DNA of 64,000 nucleotides from Nostoc sp. UCD121 (GTDB lineage Bacteria > Cyanobacteriota > Cyanobacteriia > Cyanobacteriales > Nostocaceae): NCBI RefSeq assembly GCF_014222285.1, contig NZ_JACKZS010000012.1, positions 1 to 64,000 on the forward strand. Direction: 5' to 3'. Positions 44,295-53,531 of this stretch are shown piece after piece; position 1 is the stretch's first letter; each line of letters starts with the position of its first letter. A model generated the notes under the pieces. It had not been told where the DNA came from, did no database searches, and saw only the letters and a list, made by a program, of their open reading frames with translations. The translations under genes and the position numbers were made by a program.

Positions 44295-45560
44295 TTAAAA
44301 CCTGCCATTTCCTTGAACAATGTGCTTGACGGTGGTCAAGGTTTCCAGGCTGATAAATCCTCGACGATGACCTTTTTGATTAGACATACCGAGAAACACC
44401 GAATCTCTCCGCGAGGGGTTGCGGGAAAAACGCGGGGAAGTGTTGATGTAGGTAGAGGCACTGTTAACTCCTAAAGCAAATTGCCGACTTTCTTGGTAAG
44501 ATTCAGTAACGATGCAGTCGGCATGACCACTGCTGTGTTCATTAATCCAGGCGATCGCACCCTCTAAGCTATCCACCAGTTTAAAAGCTACTGTCTTGGT
44601 TAAATAAGGATTTCCCCATTCGCCCTCCTTCACTAGCTGCAACTGGGGAAAGGCTTGTACTAGTTCTGCATCCCCTTTAATTTCAAAGCCTTTTTCCATC
44701 AAGCTGTTCCACAGGACTGCTAAGGATGATGGCAAGGCTTGGCGATGAATGAGTACCTTTTCAATGGCGTTGACTTGATCGGGTTCACTTTGATGGCTAT
44801 CAAGAATCATCCAGCGCACCATTTCTAAGCTGGAATTTAGCGACCAGTAGAGGTAACAGTTACCCATCGCTGACTTTAAGACTGGGCAAGTTGACTGTCG
44901 TACTACCTGCTGTACCAAGCTAGAACGTCCGTAGGGAATAACTAGATTCACATACTGGTCTTGAGTGACTAAATCTCGAATCGAAGCACCATGTTCGGCT
45001 GTGATCAGTTCTACACAGCCTGGAGGTAGACCAACTTCTGCGATCGCATTTTGCAGTGCCTCAGCGATGGCGGCGTTGGAATGGCTAGCTTCCGTACTGC
45101 CTTTGAGAATTATACTATTGCCAGTTTTAATACAAAAACCTGCTGCGATCGCTCCTAAATCGGGAAAGGCTTCATAAACAAATCCAATCACTCCCAAAGG
45201 CATTAACTGGGTGTAACTCTGGGAATCTTCCAGTTGATAATCAGCCGTTCTGACGCGCCGTAGCGGATCTGATAATTCCCCTAACCGTTGTAAAACGTCT
45301 ACTGTCATCTCTAGCCTTTTAGGAGTCAGCTTCAGCCAGTCCAATATCAACTCTGGCACTGCCATTTCTCGACTGGCTTCTAAATCCAACGTGTTGGCTT
45401 CTAGAATGTCGTCAAATGAGCGCTCAAGAGCTTGCGCCATCGCCAATACTGCACGACTTCGGTCTGCTCCCTTTGTGATCCCCAGCTTTAGGGAAGCTTG
45501 ATAGGCTCGTTGAGCGCTAGTAATCGGTTCGGGGTGGTCATCTAAAACTTCAACAGTCAT
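44295..45560 (-). CDS. proA: Gamma-glutamyl phosphate reductase (divergent ProA)
   Basis: 421 residues, full length for ProA. Typical regions are GVIGFVYEAFPD, LKGSTEASHSN, ELITAEHG, the VIPYGRSSLV segment and SSGHADCIVTE. The active-site segment reads AMGNCYLYW rather than the usual GxCHxYxD; the cysteine is kept, but the following His and Asp are replaced. The C-terminal NPSRRDSVFLGMSNQKGHRR ending is close to family. ProA makes glutamate semialdehyde for proline synthesis. The changed active site raises the chance of a paralogue with altered activity. It lies 4 nt after the zinc-ribbon membrane protein gene. Confidence 0.82.
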   Translation of the reverse strand: MTVEVLDDHPEPITSAQRAYQASLKLGITKGADRSRAVLAMAQALERSFDDILEANTLDLEASREMAVPELILDWLKLTPKRLEMTVDVLQRLGELSDPLRRVRTADYQLEDSQSYTQLMPLGVIGFVYEAFPDLGAIAAGFCIKTGNSIILKGSTEASHSNAAIAEALQNAIAEVGLPPGCVELITAEHGASIRDLVTQDQYVNLVIPYGRSSLVQQVVRQSTCPVLKSAMGNCYLYWSLNSSLEMVRWMILDSHQSEPDQVNAIEKVLIHRQALPSSLAVLWNSLMEKGFEIKGDAELVQAFPQLQLVKEGEWGNPYLTKTVAFKLVDSLEGAIAWINEHSSGHADCIVTESYQESRQFALGVNSASTYINTSPRFSRNPSRRDSVFLGMSNQKGHRRGFISLETLTTVKHIVQGNGRF

Positions 45561-45564
45561 TGAG

Positions 45565-46038
45565 TTAACGTCTGTAGGTAAGCCAGACCATTAATGCTGG
45601 CAGAATAGCTAATAGAACCGCCACCATTGCCCAAGCAATAATGCTGGAACCATTTGCTAATCGCAGTGCTAATGGCAGCCATATAATCACTAGCACGAAA
45701 ATAATGCCAAGTGCTATAGGCAGATAGCTTTCTCCCAAGCGCGGATGGACAACATGCCAACTATTTCCCATCCAACGCCAAGCCCGTTTGTAGGGATAGG
45801 TGGTGGAAAGCTGTTCTAGGACATGACCATTATCTTCTACAACAAAGATTTGCTGACAGCGATCGCAACCAAATGCTTCTGTCAACGTAATCGGAACTAA
45901 CTGACCCCGGCGACGACAGGGACAGGGGTATTCAGTATTGAAATCTATTTTTTCGGGTTTTTGAGATTGCACAAGCGTTCTAGTAACTTGAGCGTGTTTT
46001 ACACGAACTACGACAATATAATCCTTTGGTAAATGCAA
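45565..46038 (-). CDS. Zinc-ribbon membrane protein, 157 aa
   Basis: 157 residues. An N-terminal soluble part carries CPCRRRG and CDRCQQ, two cysteine pairs that could bind zinc. Two hydrophobic helices follow (LPIALGIIFVLVIIWLPLAL; IIAWAMVAVLLAILPALMVW). No known family. Its stop is 4 nt from the proA start on the same strand, so the two are probably cotranscribed, an unexplained pairing. Confidence 0.75.
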   Translation of the reverse strand: MHLPKDYIVVVRVKHAQVTRTLVQSQKPEKIDFNTEYPCPCRRRGQLVPITLTEAFGCDRCQQIFVVEDNGHVLEQLSTTYPYKRAWRWMGNSWHVVHPRLGESYLPIALGIIFVLVIIWLPLALRLANGSSIIAWAMVAVLLAILPALMVWLTYRR

Positions 46039-46618
46039 TAGAAGCTTCTGCTACTATAGATTGCTCTCTTTATATACATGTACTGGCAATACAAATATCG
46101 CCATGATGGCAAACAGTAGATGCAGCAGACTCTAAGTATCCTACTTTTCATATCAGTACGGAGTTTGTATTTGTAGTCTTTCCCCGAAGCTGACAATCTT
46201 ATTTAAAATTTCCTTCTACTAGATAAAATCTAGACAAAGCTAGATATTATTTGACATTTCAAAGGGAGCATAGGAGCGGTTATCCCTTAATGTCGAGACA
46301 CGATTTAGCTATTCGTGCATAAGTTTCAAAATGTTTAGATGTATGTAACACTTCGGCTACGCTCAGTGTGAAATCTTAGTCAGCATACTGCTGACATTTA
46401 TGACATACATAAACCTGTTTTAAGAGACTAATACCCTTGAATTCCCCCATAGTTTGAACAAGTTTTACTAGATGGGTAAAATCTATCCACAAATAAACAG
46501 TTCCACCATATCTAAATTACTTTATATTCTACCTATCTATGAAATTCATCAAGATTATGAACGATTCACAGGAATACAGCGCGAATCGCCAAAAACTTCA
46601 ATGCACCCTAAAAATACT
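46039..46618. other. Gene-free stretch with nested hairpins
   Basis: 46339-46410 contains stacked palindromes (ATGTATGT...GACATACAT outside, CACTTCGGCTACGCTCAGTG and GTCAGCATACTGCTGAC inside). A 60-codon frame at 46472-46654 overlaps the tRNA terminator and is not believed. Confidence 0.5.
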
Positions 46619-46651
46619 AAACCTCTTGAGATTTTTAACTTCAAGAGGTTT
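46619..46651 (-). terminator. Terminator of tRNA-Gly
   Basis: AACCTCTTGA (46620-46629) and TCAAGAGGTT (46641-46650) form a 10-bp stem. On the minus strand it is followed by TTAGTATTTTTA. It lies 10 nt after the tRNA 3' end. Confidence 0.7.
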
Positions 46652-46659
46652 TAGTTGGA

Positions 46660-46731
46660 AGCGGGTGACGCGATTCGAACGCGCGACATTCACCTTGGCA
46701 AGGTGACGCTCTACCACTGAGCTACACCCGC
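46660..46731 (-). tRNA. tRNA-Gly (anticodon GCC)
   Basis: The reverse strand folds as a 72-nt cloverleaf. The acceptor GCGGGTG pairs with CACCCGC, the D arm contains AGCTCAGTGGTAGAGC, the anticodon loop is CTTGCCAAG (GCC) and the T arm is GCGCGTTCGAATCGCG. The discriminator is T and CCA is not encoded directly. Confidence 0.95.
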
Positions 46732-46794
46732 AATCAATTGCCATATATCAATATCTCAAATTTATCTCTGATTGTCAACCCCTTTATTTATTAA

Positions 46795-46856
46795 TTTGTC
46801 ATTGGTCATTGGTCATTGGTCATTGGTGAATGACAAAGGACAAATGACTAATGACT
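46795..46856. repeat. GTCATTG heptamer array with inverted GACAAATGACTAATGAC
   Basis: Four GTCATTG-type heptamers are followed by ATGACAAAGGACAAATGACTAA, forming an imperfect hairpin. The same motif pair recurs at ~35100-35160, 36400-36430, 47925-47960, 53393-53451 and 55964-56020, always between genes. Confidence 0.8.
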
Positions 46857-46859
46857 CAT

Positions 46860-47438
46860 TTAGCCCAGTTCTTCTGACTCCGCCGTTAAATTGCCGATGC
46901 TGGCACCTTGAAAAGAGGCTGGCAAAGACTGGCTATTACGAGAATATGGCTCTGCTAGGTTAGAACGCAATTGCCGCATCAGGCTTGCCATTTCTAGGGC
47001 GTTTAGAGCATAATCCCAGCCATGATTACCTTTGATACCTGCCCGTTCTAAGGCTTGCTGCATAGTATCTACTGTCAAAATGCCAAAAATTACTGGCACT
47101 CCAGTTTGAAAGCTAGCGGCGGCGATGCCTTTAGAAACTTCGGCGGATACATAATCAAAATGGGGTGTTTGCCCACGAATGACTGCACCTAGACAAATTA
47201 CAGCATCATAACGATGGGAAAGTGCTAGTTGGCGAGCTACTAAAGGTACCTCAAAACTTCCTGGAACCCAAACATAGTCCACCTGATTACCTTGGGGGTT
47301 AGGATCTACACCGTGGCGTTTCAAGCAATCTTGACATCCCTCTAGCAGCTTTCCGGTAACAAGGTCATTGAATCGACCAATCACCACTGCAAACCGCAAA
47401 GGCTCCGTTTGGGTAAAAGTTCCCTCGAAAACTGCCAT
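46860..47438 (-). CDS. ribH: 6,7-dimethyl-8-ribityllumazine synthase
   Basis: 192 residues. Motifs [48 protein letters not shown] and [20 protein letters not shown] define RibH, which makes the riboflavin precursor. The usual ~155-residue enzyme carries here a ~30-residue Ser/Leu-rich C-terminal tail ([17 protein letters not shown]...). The histidine in PHFDYV is the catalytic one. The next gene upstream on the strand is psbZ, 189 nt away. Confidence 0.95.
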   Translation of the reverse strand: MAVFEGTFTQTEPLRFAVVIGRFNDLVTGKLLEGCQDCLKRHGVDPNPQGNQVDYVWVPGSFEVPLVARQLALSHRYDAVICLGAVIRGQTPHFDYVSAEVSKGIAAASFQTGVPVIFGILTVDTMQQALERAGIKGNHGWDYALNALEMASLMRQLRSNLAEPYSRNSQSLPASFQGASIGNLTAESEELG

Positions 47439-47627
47439 GACTGCCTCTTAATCAACTATAGTTCTGGCCAATATACATTTCTTATTTAAATGTAGAGGAG
47501 CAGGAAAGCACGGTTAAAAAAAAGGAAATCGGAAAAAATTTCTTCTTTTCTCCTTTGGTCTTTGACCTTGGCTTTTCTGCCCCTCTAGTTCTTATATTAT
47601 GTGCCTGCGCCAGAGCAAAGCGGTTGT

Positions 47628-47816
47628 CTACACGACAAAAAAGTTTAACAAACCAACTAAAAATACCAAAGCAATCCAGGCGGCGGAACCAACCCAGAGC
47701 AGTTTTTTAGATTCAACCCAATTTTGGGGAGTAGCGTAAGCAACCGGAACGCCTACAACCAGGACAAAGGACAATAGGACTAGACCTATCAAGGCAAATT
47801 GGAATATTATGGTCAT
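47628..47816 (-). CDS. psbZ: Photosystem II protein Z (Ycf9)
   Basis: 62 residues from ATG 47816; a start five codons upstream is less likely. Two transmembrane helices ([40 protein letters not shown]) joined by a [12 protein letters not shown] loop are characteristic of PsbZ. It is a core PSII subunit at the edge of CP43. Confidence 0.97.
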   Translation of the reverse strand: MTIIFQFALIGLVLLSFVLVVGVPVAYATPQNWVESKKLLWVGSAAWIALVFLVGLLNFFVV

Positions 47817-47966
47817 TTTTGCTTCTCCCAATACAGCGAAATACTAAGGATAGAATATCCTAAAGGGCGACACTGACACTTTCTTATTATTTTTAAGCTA
47901 GCAGAAATTGCAACATTTTAGTCATTTGTCCTTTGTCTAAGTACCGATGACTAATGACTCTTAACT

Positions 47967-50684
47967 ATGGATTTAATTCTTTGCCACACAACCGCAGATT
48001 TTGATGCACTAGGTGCAGCAGTAGGGTTAACGCGCCTACTACCGGGAAGTAAGATTGTGCTGACTGGCGGTTCTCATCCTCCTGTGCGGGATTTTTTAGC
48101 ATTGCATCGGGATGAATATCCGCTAATTGAACGCCGTTCGGTGAATCCAGAAAAAATTCGTTCTCTGACTGTGGTGGATACGCAACACCGCGATCGCTTG
48201 GGTAAAGCTGCTGAATGGTTAGATTTACCCAATTTAAAAGAGATTATAGTTTATGACCATCACTTAGGACAAGAATCAGATATTCCTGCCACGCGATCGC
48301 ATCTTTCCTCGGTAGGAGCCGCCACAACTTTAATTGTGGAGCAATTGCAACAACAGGAAATTTCCTTGACTTCTGCTGAAGCCACTGTGATGGCTTTGGG
48401 TATCCACGTTGACACCGGCTCCTTGACCTTTGACCAATCCACACCACGGGATGCCTTAGCTTTGGCTTGGTTGATGCAACAAGGTGCAAGTTTATCGGTA
48501 ATTTCTACCTACCGTGACCCTGGCTTGTCTTTGCAATTGCAACAGTTATTAACTGAATCTCTAGAAAATTTAGAATATCTTTGCCTGCGTGGATATACTG
48601 TTGCTTGGGTGATTTTGAAAACAGATGCTTTTGTGCCAGGGCTATCGAGTTTAGCTTCAGAACTCCTAGAAATAACCGAAATTGATGCCCTACTGTTGGC
48701 TAATGAGTATACTTTCGGTGAAAATGATTTACGCTTAACTATAATTGGGCGATCGCAAATTCCCAAAACAAATCTTAATCTATTATTCCAACTCTTGGGC
48801 GGCGGCGGTCATTCACAAGCCGCATCGCTAAATCTAAGAGGAGTTGATTCACAAGCAATATTAAAACAAATCCTTGACGGAATAAAAGCACAAATTCCCC
48901 ACCCCCTCACCGCTAGGGATTTGATGTCTTCTCCTGTCCGCACGATTCTACCTGAAACCACAATTGCTGAGGCACAGCGAATTTTGTTGCGCTATGGACA
49001 CTCTGGTTTATCTGTAGTCGATACTCAAGGGCAACTAGTAGGTATTATTTCGCGTCGGGATCTTGATATCGCCCTGCACCACGGATTTAGTCATTCCCCA
49101 GTCAAGGGCTATATGACAAGAAATCTGAAAACAATTACACCAGATACAACACTGCCACAAATTGAAGCGCTGATGGTGACTTATGATATCGGACGCTTGC
49201 CAGTATTGGAGAATGAGCAGTTAGTTGGTCTTGTAACTCGTACTGATGTCTTGCGGGAATTACATCAGGAAAGGGATGAAAACGGAGAAGGGGGAGAGGA
49301 AGAGAGACAGAAAAGTAATATTAATCTCCCGCAATTACAAAATAAACTTGCTCCTCAGTTATGGCAATTACTCACCATCGCATCGCAAGAAGCCGAAAAA
49401 CGAGGTTGGCATCTTTATCTTGTCGGGGGTGCGGTGCGAGATTTGCTGTTAGCTGAGACAGCAGGTAGCTTGATGATTAAAGATATTGACTTAGTAGTTG
49501 ATGGCTTTCACAAATCAGCAGATGTTGGCGCTGGTGTGGAACTAGCAAAAGCACTCCAACTACTTTACCCTGCGGCTCGTTTAGAAATCCACGGGGCTTT
49601 TCAAACTGCTGCTTTGTTGTGGCACAAAGACCCAGAATTAGATTCTCTTTGGGTAGATATTGCCACCGCTAGAACAGAGTTTTATCCTTACCCGGCGGCG
49701 AATCCAGAAGTTGAGGCGAGTTCGATTCGTCAAGACTTGTATCGTCGAGATTTTACCATTAATGCGATCGCTTTGCGGCTCACCTCTCCCCGCTCTGGTG
49801 AATTACTCGATTTCTTTGGCGGTTTACTAGATTTACAAGCTAAACAAATTCGGGTTTTACACCCCAACAGCTTTATCGAAGATCCCACCCGCATTTATCG
49901 CGGCGTGCGTTTTGCCGTGCGCTTCGGATTTCAAATTGAACCACAGACTGAAGAGTTTATTCGCTATGCCATCAACAGTGGTGTTTATGATCGCACTTCC
50001 CAAGAGAATACCAAAACCCCAGCCCTACAAACTCGACTCAAAACAGAATTAAAGCACATCCTAGAAGCGCCCTACTGGAAATCAGCTTTGCAGTTACTCG
50101 ATAACTTAGGGGCGTTGCAATGTATCCATCCAACCCTCAATCTAGACGCAGAACTCCTGCGACAACTACGTTTGTTAGAACGCTGCTTGCGGCGATTTGA
50201 TGCTGAACAAACTCTCATTCATTGGCAAATGCGTCTAGAAGCGTTAATCGCCCATCTAACACCAGAATATCGGGCGAAAGTAGCACAAAATTTGCAATTA
50301 CAAGACGATAGCACTGTTAGGTTAAAAAACTTAGTCCAAAACTTTAGTCAAGTAATAGAATGTTTACCCACTTTTCAACGCCCCAGTCAAGTAGTACAGT
50401 TGTTGCGACAATATGATTTACCAATGCTGATTTTAATCGCTTTGCAAAGTCCGCGAGAGATTAGACATCAGATTTGGGAATATTTAACAGTTTGGGCGAA
50501 TGTGCAGCCACTGTTGAATGGCAATGATTTAAAGAAACTTGGTTACAAACCAGGACCACAGTATCGGCAAATATTAGATGATATGCTTGCTGCTACTTTG
50601 GATAGAGTGATTAAAGATAAGACTGAAGCTGAGGAGTTTTTAGCGCAACACTATCCTAATATAGATCACCAGGGGGAAATATAA
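47967..50684 (+). CDS. DHH phosphoesterase - CBS - tRNA nucleotidyltransferase fusion
   Basis: 905 residues in three parts. Residues 1-~310 are a DHH/DHHA1 unit ([37 protein letters not shown]). Residues ~318-431 are two CBS domains (LMSSPVRTI..., YMTRNLKTI...). Residues ~480-905 are a class-II CCA/poly(A)-polymerase head and tail ([42 protein letters not shown]). This architecture is known in cyanobacteria and some deep-branching bacteria, where CC- and A-adding are split between enzymes; whether this is the A-adding or CC-adding partner cannot be told by eye. CBS domains suggest adenylate control. Confidence 0.92.
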   Translation: MDLILCHTTADFDALGAAVGLTRLLPGSKIVLTGGSHPPVRDFLALHRDEYPLIERRSVNPEKIRSLTVVDTQHRDRLGKAAEWLDLPNLKEIIVYDHHLGQESDIPATRSHLSSVGAATTLIVEQLQQQEISLTSAEATVMALGIHVDTGSLTFDQSTPRDALALAWLMQQGASLSVISTYRDPGLSLQLQQLLTESLENLEYLCLRGYTVAWVILKTDAFVPGLSSLASELLEITEIDALLLANEYTFGENDLRLTIIGRSQIPKTNLNLLFQLLGGGGHSQAASLNLRGVDSQAILKQILDGIKAQIPHPLTARDLMSSPVRTILPETTIAEAQRILLRYGHSGLSVVDTQGQLVGIISRRDLDIALHHGFSHSPVKGYMTRNLKTITPDTTLPQIEALMVTYDIGRLPVLENEQLVGLVTRTDVLRELHQERDENGEGGEEERQKSNINLPQLQNKLAPQLWQLLTIASQEAEKRGWHLYLVGGAVRDLLLAETAGSLMIKDIDLVVDGFHKSADVGAGVELAKALQLLYPAARLEIHGAFQTAALLWHKDPELDSLWVDIATARTEFYPYPAANPEVEASSIRQDLYRRDFTINAIALRLTSPRSGELLDFFGGLLDLQAKQIRVLHPNSFIEDPTRIYRGVRFAVRFGFQIEPQTEEFIRYAINSGVYDRTSQENTKTPALQTRLKTELKHILEAPYWKSALQLLDNLGALQCIHPTLNLDAELLRQLRLLERCLRRFDAEQTLIHWQMRLEALIAHLTPEYRAKVAQNLQLQDDSTVRLKNLVQNFSQVIECLPTFQRPSQVVQLLRQYDLPMLILIALQSPREIRHQIWEYLTVWANVQPLLNGNDLKKLGYKPGPQYRQILDDMLAATLDRVIKDKTEAEEFLAQHYPNIDHQGEI

Positions 50685-51287
50685 CATCTTGGCAGATGCC
50701 TTTTTGATCATCTAATTCTTGAGCTATGGTCATAGAATGGATACGGCATCAAGTAGTTATGGATTTATTTTAACAGTGTTGTAGTTAGCGATCGCACGTA
50801 GCCAATTGCCTATTATTAGGGTACAGGTAAATCGTCCAATTCAGGCTCTATCATCTCAAAACCAATTTCATAAAAAAATCTATCCTGAATATCTTACCTC
50901 TGCGTTCTCTGCGCCTCTGCGGTTAAAAATCTTTATTCCCCACTGAGAACGAGCGATTACCTACGGTACGCTACGCGATCGCTAGCGTTCCGAAATTCCT
51001 TTATGCTACACTGTAGTCAATATTAAACCTCATCACAACTGCAACGAGATAGCACAAATGAAGTAGTACCAAACACCTGTTGCGCCAAAGCAACAAATGT
51101 CAACAAAGAATAAACGCAACTAGTTTGACAGGGTTACTTCACATAGTCATGTACTAAAAATATTGTCATCACTCGTATCTAGATTGAACCGCTTGGCAAG
51201 TGTCTGCGGCTAAGTTTTTAGTGTCTAATCTACCCGTAATGCTTGTGAATATACGGGTGGAAGTTTGCGAATTGAGGTTTGAGAATA
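50685..51287. other. Repeat-bearing leader region before the ABC-F gene
   Basis: Includes a reversed CCGCAGAGGCGCAGAG repeat (50897-50925), a HIP1-containing palindrome (~50970-50990) and a long AT-rich leader. No gene is seen. Confidence 0.5.
51232..51258 (+). promoter_or_regulatory. Hairpin in the ABC-F leader (attenuator-like)
   Basis: ACCCGTA (51232-51238) and TACGGGT (51252-51258) pair around a 13-nt loop, 30 nt before the ABC-F ATG. Resistance-type ABC-F genes are often controlled by leader attenuation, but no leader peptide is clear here. Confidence 0.35.
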
Positions 51288-52922
51288 ATGTTGAGAAAAT
51301 TAATATTATTAGCTGAGAATTTAGCCTACGAACTCAGCTTAGATAGAACTTTGTTTCAAAAAATCCAGGTGAGTATTGAGGCGGGCAATCGCATTGCTTT
51401 AGTTGGTTGCAACGGGGTAGGAAAATCAACCCTCTTAAAGATACTTGCAGGACAACTTAACCCTAGTACAGGTTCTGTTTGGCGTAATGGTATTGTCTAC
51501 TATTTGCCACAAATCAGCACTATCAGACAAGAAATTACAGCAGACACAGTACTTGAATTTTTAATTTCCGTCTCTGATGAATGGTGGAATATTGAGGAAA
51601 TTTTACAAACACAATTTCACACAATACTTGACTTATCTTTACCAATTACTAACTTGAGTGGTGGAGAACTTACAAAACTATTTTTGGCGATTGGATTATC
51701 TCAACAGCCCAATTTGCTGTTGCTAGATGAGCCAACTAACCACATGGATTTGCAAGCCTTAGAAAGCTTAAGACAATTTCTGCAAAATTTCACTGGTGCG
51801 TTTGTAATTGTCTCACATAAACCCTTTTTCTTAGACCAAGTTACAGATGTTACTTGGGAACTCACACCTGATGCTTTGAAAGTATATGGAGGAAATTTTT
51901 CTCAGTATCGAGAACAGAAAGAAATAGAGTTAGAGGTGGCGTTGCGATCGCACGAAGTCGCCAGAAAGGAACTAAAACGTACCCAAGCCACAGCGATGCA
52001 AGAACAGCAACGCGCAGCCCAATCTAAGCATAACGGTCGCGCCAAGTTTCTAAATGGTAGTATTGATAGAATGGCAGCAGGACTAATTAAAACTAAAGCT
52101 GAGGTATCTACCGGAACTGCAAAAAAGAAACACGAAGCAGCAGTAGCAAAGGCTAATCAAAAGGTTGCAGAGACGAAAGTCAAAACTACGAAAGTCACAA
52201 GTATTCAGCTAGAGGAAAAAAATCAAAAGAGCCGAAATCTCATTAATATCCAGGGTGCAAATCTTAGGGTATCAGAACGTCTCTTGATTCAAAATATTCA
52301 ATTGCACGTGTCCTCTGGCGATCGCATATCCATTATCGGCGCAAACGGTTCTGGTAAATCGAGTCTGGTAAAAGCTATTTTGGGAATGGAAAACCAAGCA
52401 GCAGTTTTAGAATCTGGTGAGGTTTTGGTTGCACCAGCGATGAAAGCTGTATATCTCGATCAAACCTACGAATTGGTTAATCGACAATACACAATTCTGG
52501 AAAATATGCAAGCTGTCAATCCTAATCTCAGCTATCAGCTTTTGCGTCAACAGTTGGGACACTTCCTTTTTAAATATGATGACGTTCACAAAAGCGCCTC
52601 TGTGCTGAGTGGGGGTGAGTTGGCGAGATTAGCGATCGCTATGATCAGTATCTCAGAAATCGATCTGCTGATTCTCGATGAGCCAACTAATAACCTAGAT
52701 ATTGAAACCGTTGAACAAATGGTAGTAGGTATCAATGACTATCAAGGAGCGATTTGGGTCATTTCCCATGATTTAGATTTTCTCAGTCAGATTAACATTA
52801 CTCAAAGTTTCAACTTGAGAGAGCAAGGCTTGCAAATTACAGCCTATTTACCCAATACACCAGAGCAATATTATCAAGAGTTGCTGAAATGTCATGATAT
52901 ATGTTATTCCAGACCGGTGTAG
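51288..52922 (+). CDS. ABC-F family ATPase
   Basis: 544 residues from ATG 51288 (TTG at 51279 is possible). Two nucleotide-binding domains without membrane segments: NBD1 with GCNGVGKST, LSGGELTKL and LLLDEPTNHMD; NBD2 with GANGSGKSS, LSGGELARLAIAM and LLILDEPTNNLD. A charged ~75-residue linker rich in Lys and Ala (KKKHEAAVAKANQKVAETK) lies between, reminiscent of the ribosome-reaching arm of Vga/Lsa-type resistance proteins. ABC-F proteins bind the ribosomal E site and relieve stalls or displace antibiotics. Which applies here is not visible. Confidence 0.92.
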   Translation: MLRKLILLAENLAYELSLDRTLFQKIQVSIEAGNRIALVGCNGVGKSTLLKILAGQLNPSTGSVWRNGIVYYLPQISTIRQEITADTVLEFLISVSDEWWNIEEILQTQFHTILDLSLPITNLSGGELTKLFLAIGLSQQPNLLLLDEPTNHMDLQALESLRQFLQNFTGAFVIVSHKPFFLDQVTDVTWELTPDALKVYGGNFSQYREQKEIELEVALRSHEVARKELKRTQATAMQEQQRAAQSKHNGRAKFLNGSIDRMAAGLIKTKAEVSTGTAKKKHEAAVAKANQKVAETKVKTTKVTSIQLEEKNQKSRNLINIQGANLRVSERLLIQNIQLHVSSGDRISIIGANGSGKSSLVKAILGMENQAAVLESGEVLVAPAMKAVYLDQTYELVNRQYTILENMQAVNPNLSYQLLRQQLGHFLFKYDDVHKSASVLSGGELARLAIAMISISEIDLLILDEPTNNLDIETVEQMVVGINDYQGAIWVISHDLDFLSQINITQSFNLREQGLQITAYLPNTPEQYYQELLKCHDICYSRPV

Positions 52923-53060
52923 CTGTCGCTTGTATGTCTGTAAACTCCGTGAATGATTGAATAGGTATATTGCTAACTCTAAATCTCTAACTCCCCAACA
53001 GAAGCCGTAAAGCATACAGGCAAGTTATAATTCTCTTGCGGATCAACGTAACAAAAATTT

Positions 53061-53387
53061 ATGAGTAACCCACTAGTACAAGCCTTTTTCGTAGGCAGAG
53101 CAGTAGCCGAAGTAGTTAATGAGCGTTTAGAGGTCGCCTTGACCGATGCTTTGAGCGATCTGGGCAAATTTGATGCAGAAGCTAGAGAGCAGTTGCGCCA
53201 GTTTACAGAAGAAGTTCTAGAGCGGGCAAATCGGTCAGCAGAAGCAGCTAATTCTGGTCAAGCTACTACAGGTAGTGGACAAACCAATTCTGATTCAGGT
53301 GACTTGCAAGCAGATATTGATGAATTACGAGCAGAAATTGCCCTATTACGCACAGAATTGCAACATTATCGCAGAACTTCTGCGTAA
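53061..53387 (+). CDS. Small conserved cyanobacterial protein with C-terminal coiled coil
   Basis: 108 residues. The N-terminal half ([20 protein letters not shown]) is a conserved amphipathic region I have seen in a cyanobacteria/plastid family. A polar Ser/Gly-rich spacer (~73-88) is followed by a coiled-coil tail ([19 protein letters not shown]). Function unknown; the context suggests no partner. Start ATG 53061. Confidence 0.75.
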   Translation: MSNPLVQAFFVGRAVAEVVNERLEVALTDALSDLGKFDAEAREQLRQFTEEVLERANRSAEAANSGQATTGSGQTNSDSGDLQADIDELRAEIALLRTELQHYRRTSA

Positions 53388-53392
53388 ATTTT

Positions 53393-53451
53393 AGTCATTG
53401 GTCATTGGTCATTGGTCGAAAATTACTCACAAATGACAAATGACAAATGAC
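53393..53451. repeat. GTCATTG / AAATGAC heptamer hairpin
   Basis: Three GTCATTG copies followed by three ACAAATG copies in inverted orientation, forming a stem across a short loop. Confidence 0.8.
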
Positions 53452-53531
53452 ACTTAAGAAAAACAGTTTAGGAATCAGAGTGTCTTCTTTTTCAAGTGAT
53501 TCGGTTGCAAACCAACGGTACACAAAAGGAT

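Noticed and set aside
46472..46654. 60-codon plus-strand frame
   Set aside because: Its end lies in the tRNA terminator hairpin; no protein character.
46795..46856. Possible CRISPR array
   Set aside because: The repeats are 7 bp without spacers; no cas gene is present anywhere in the window.
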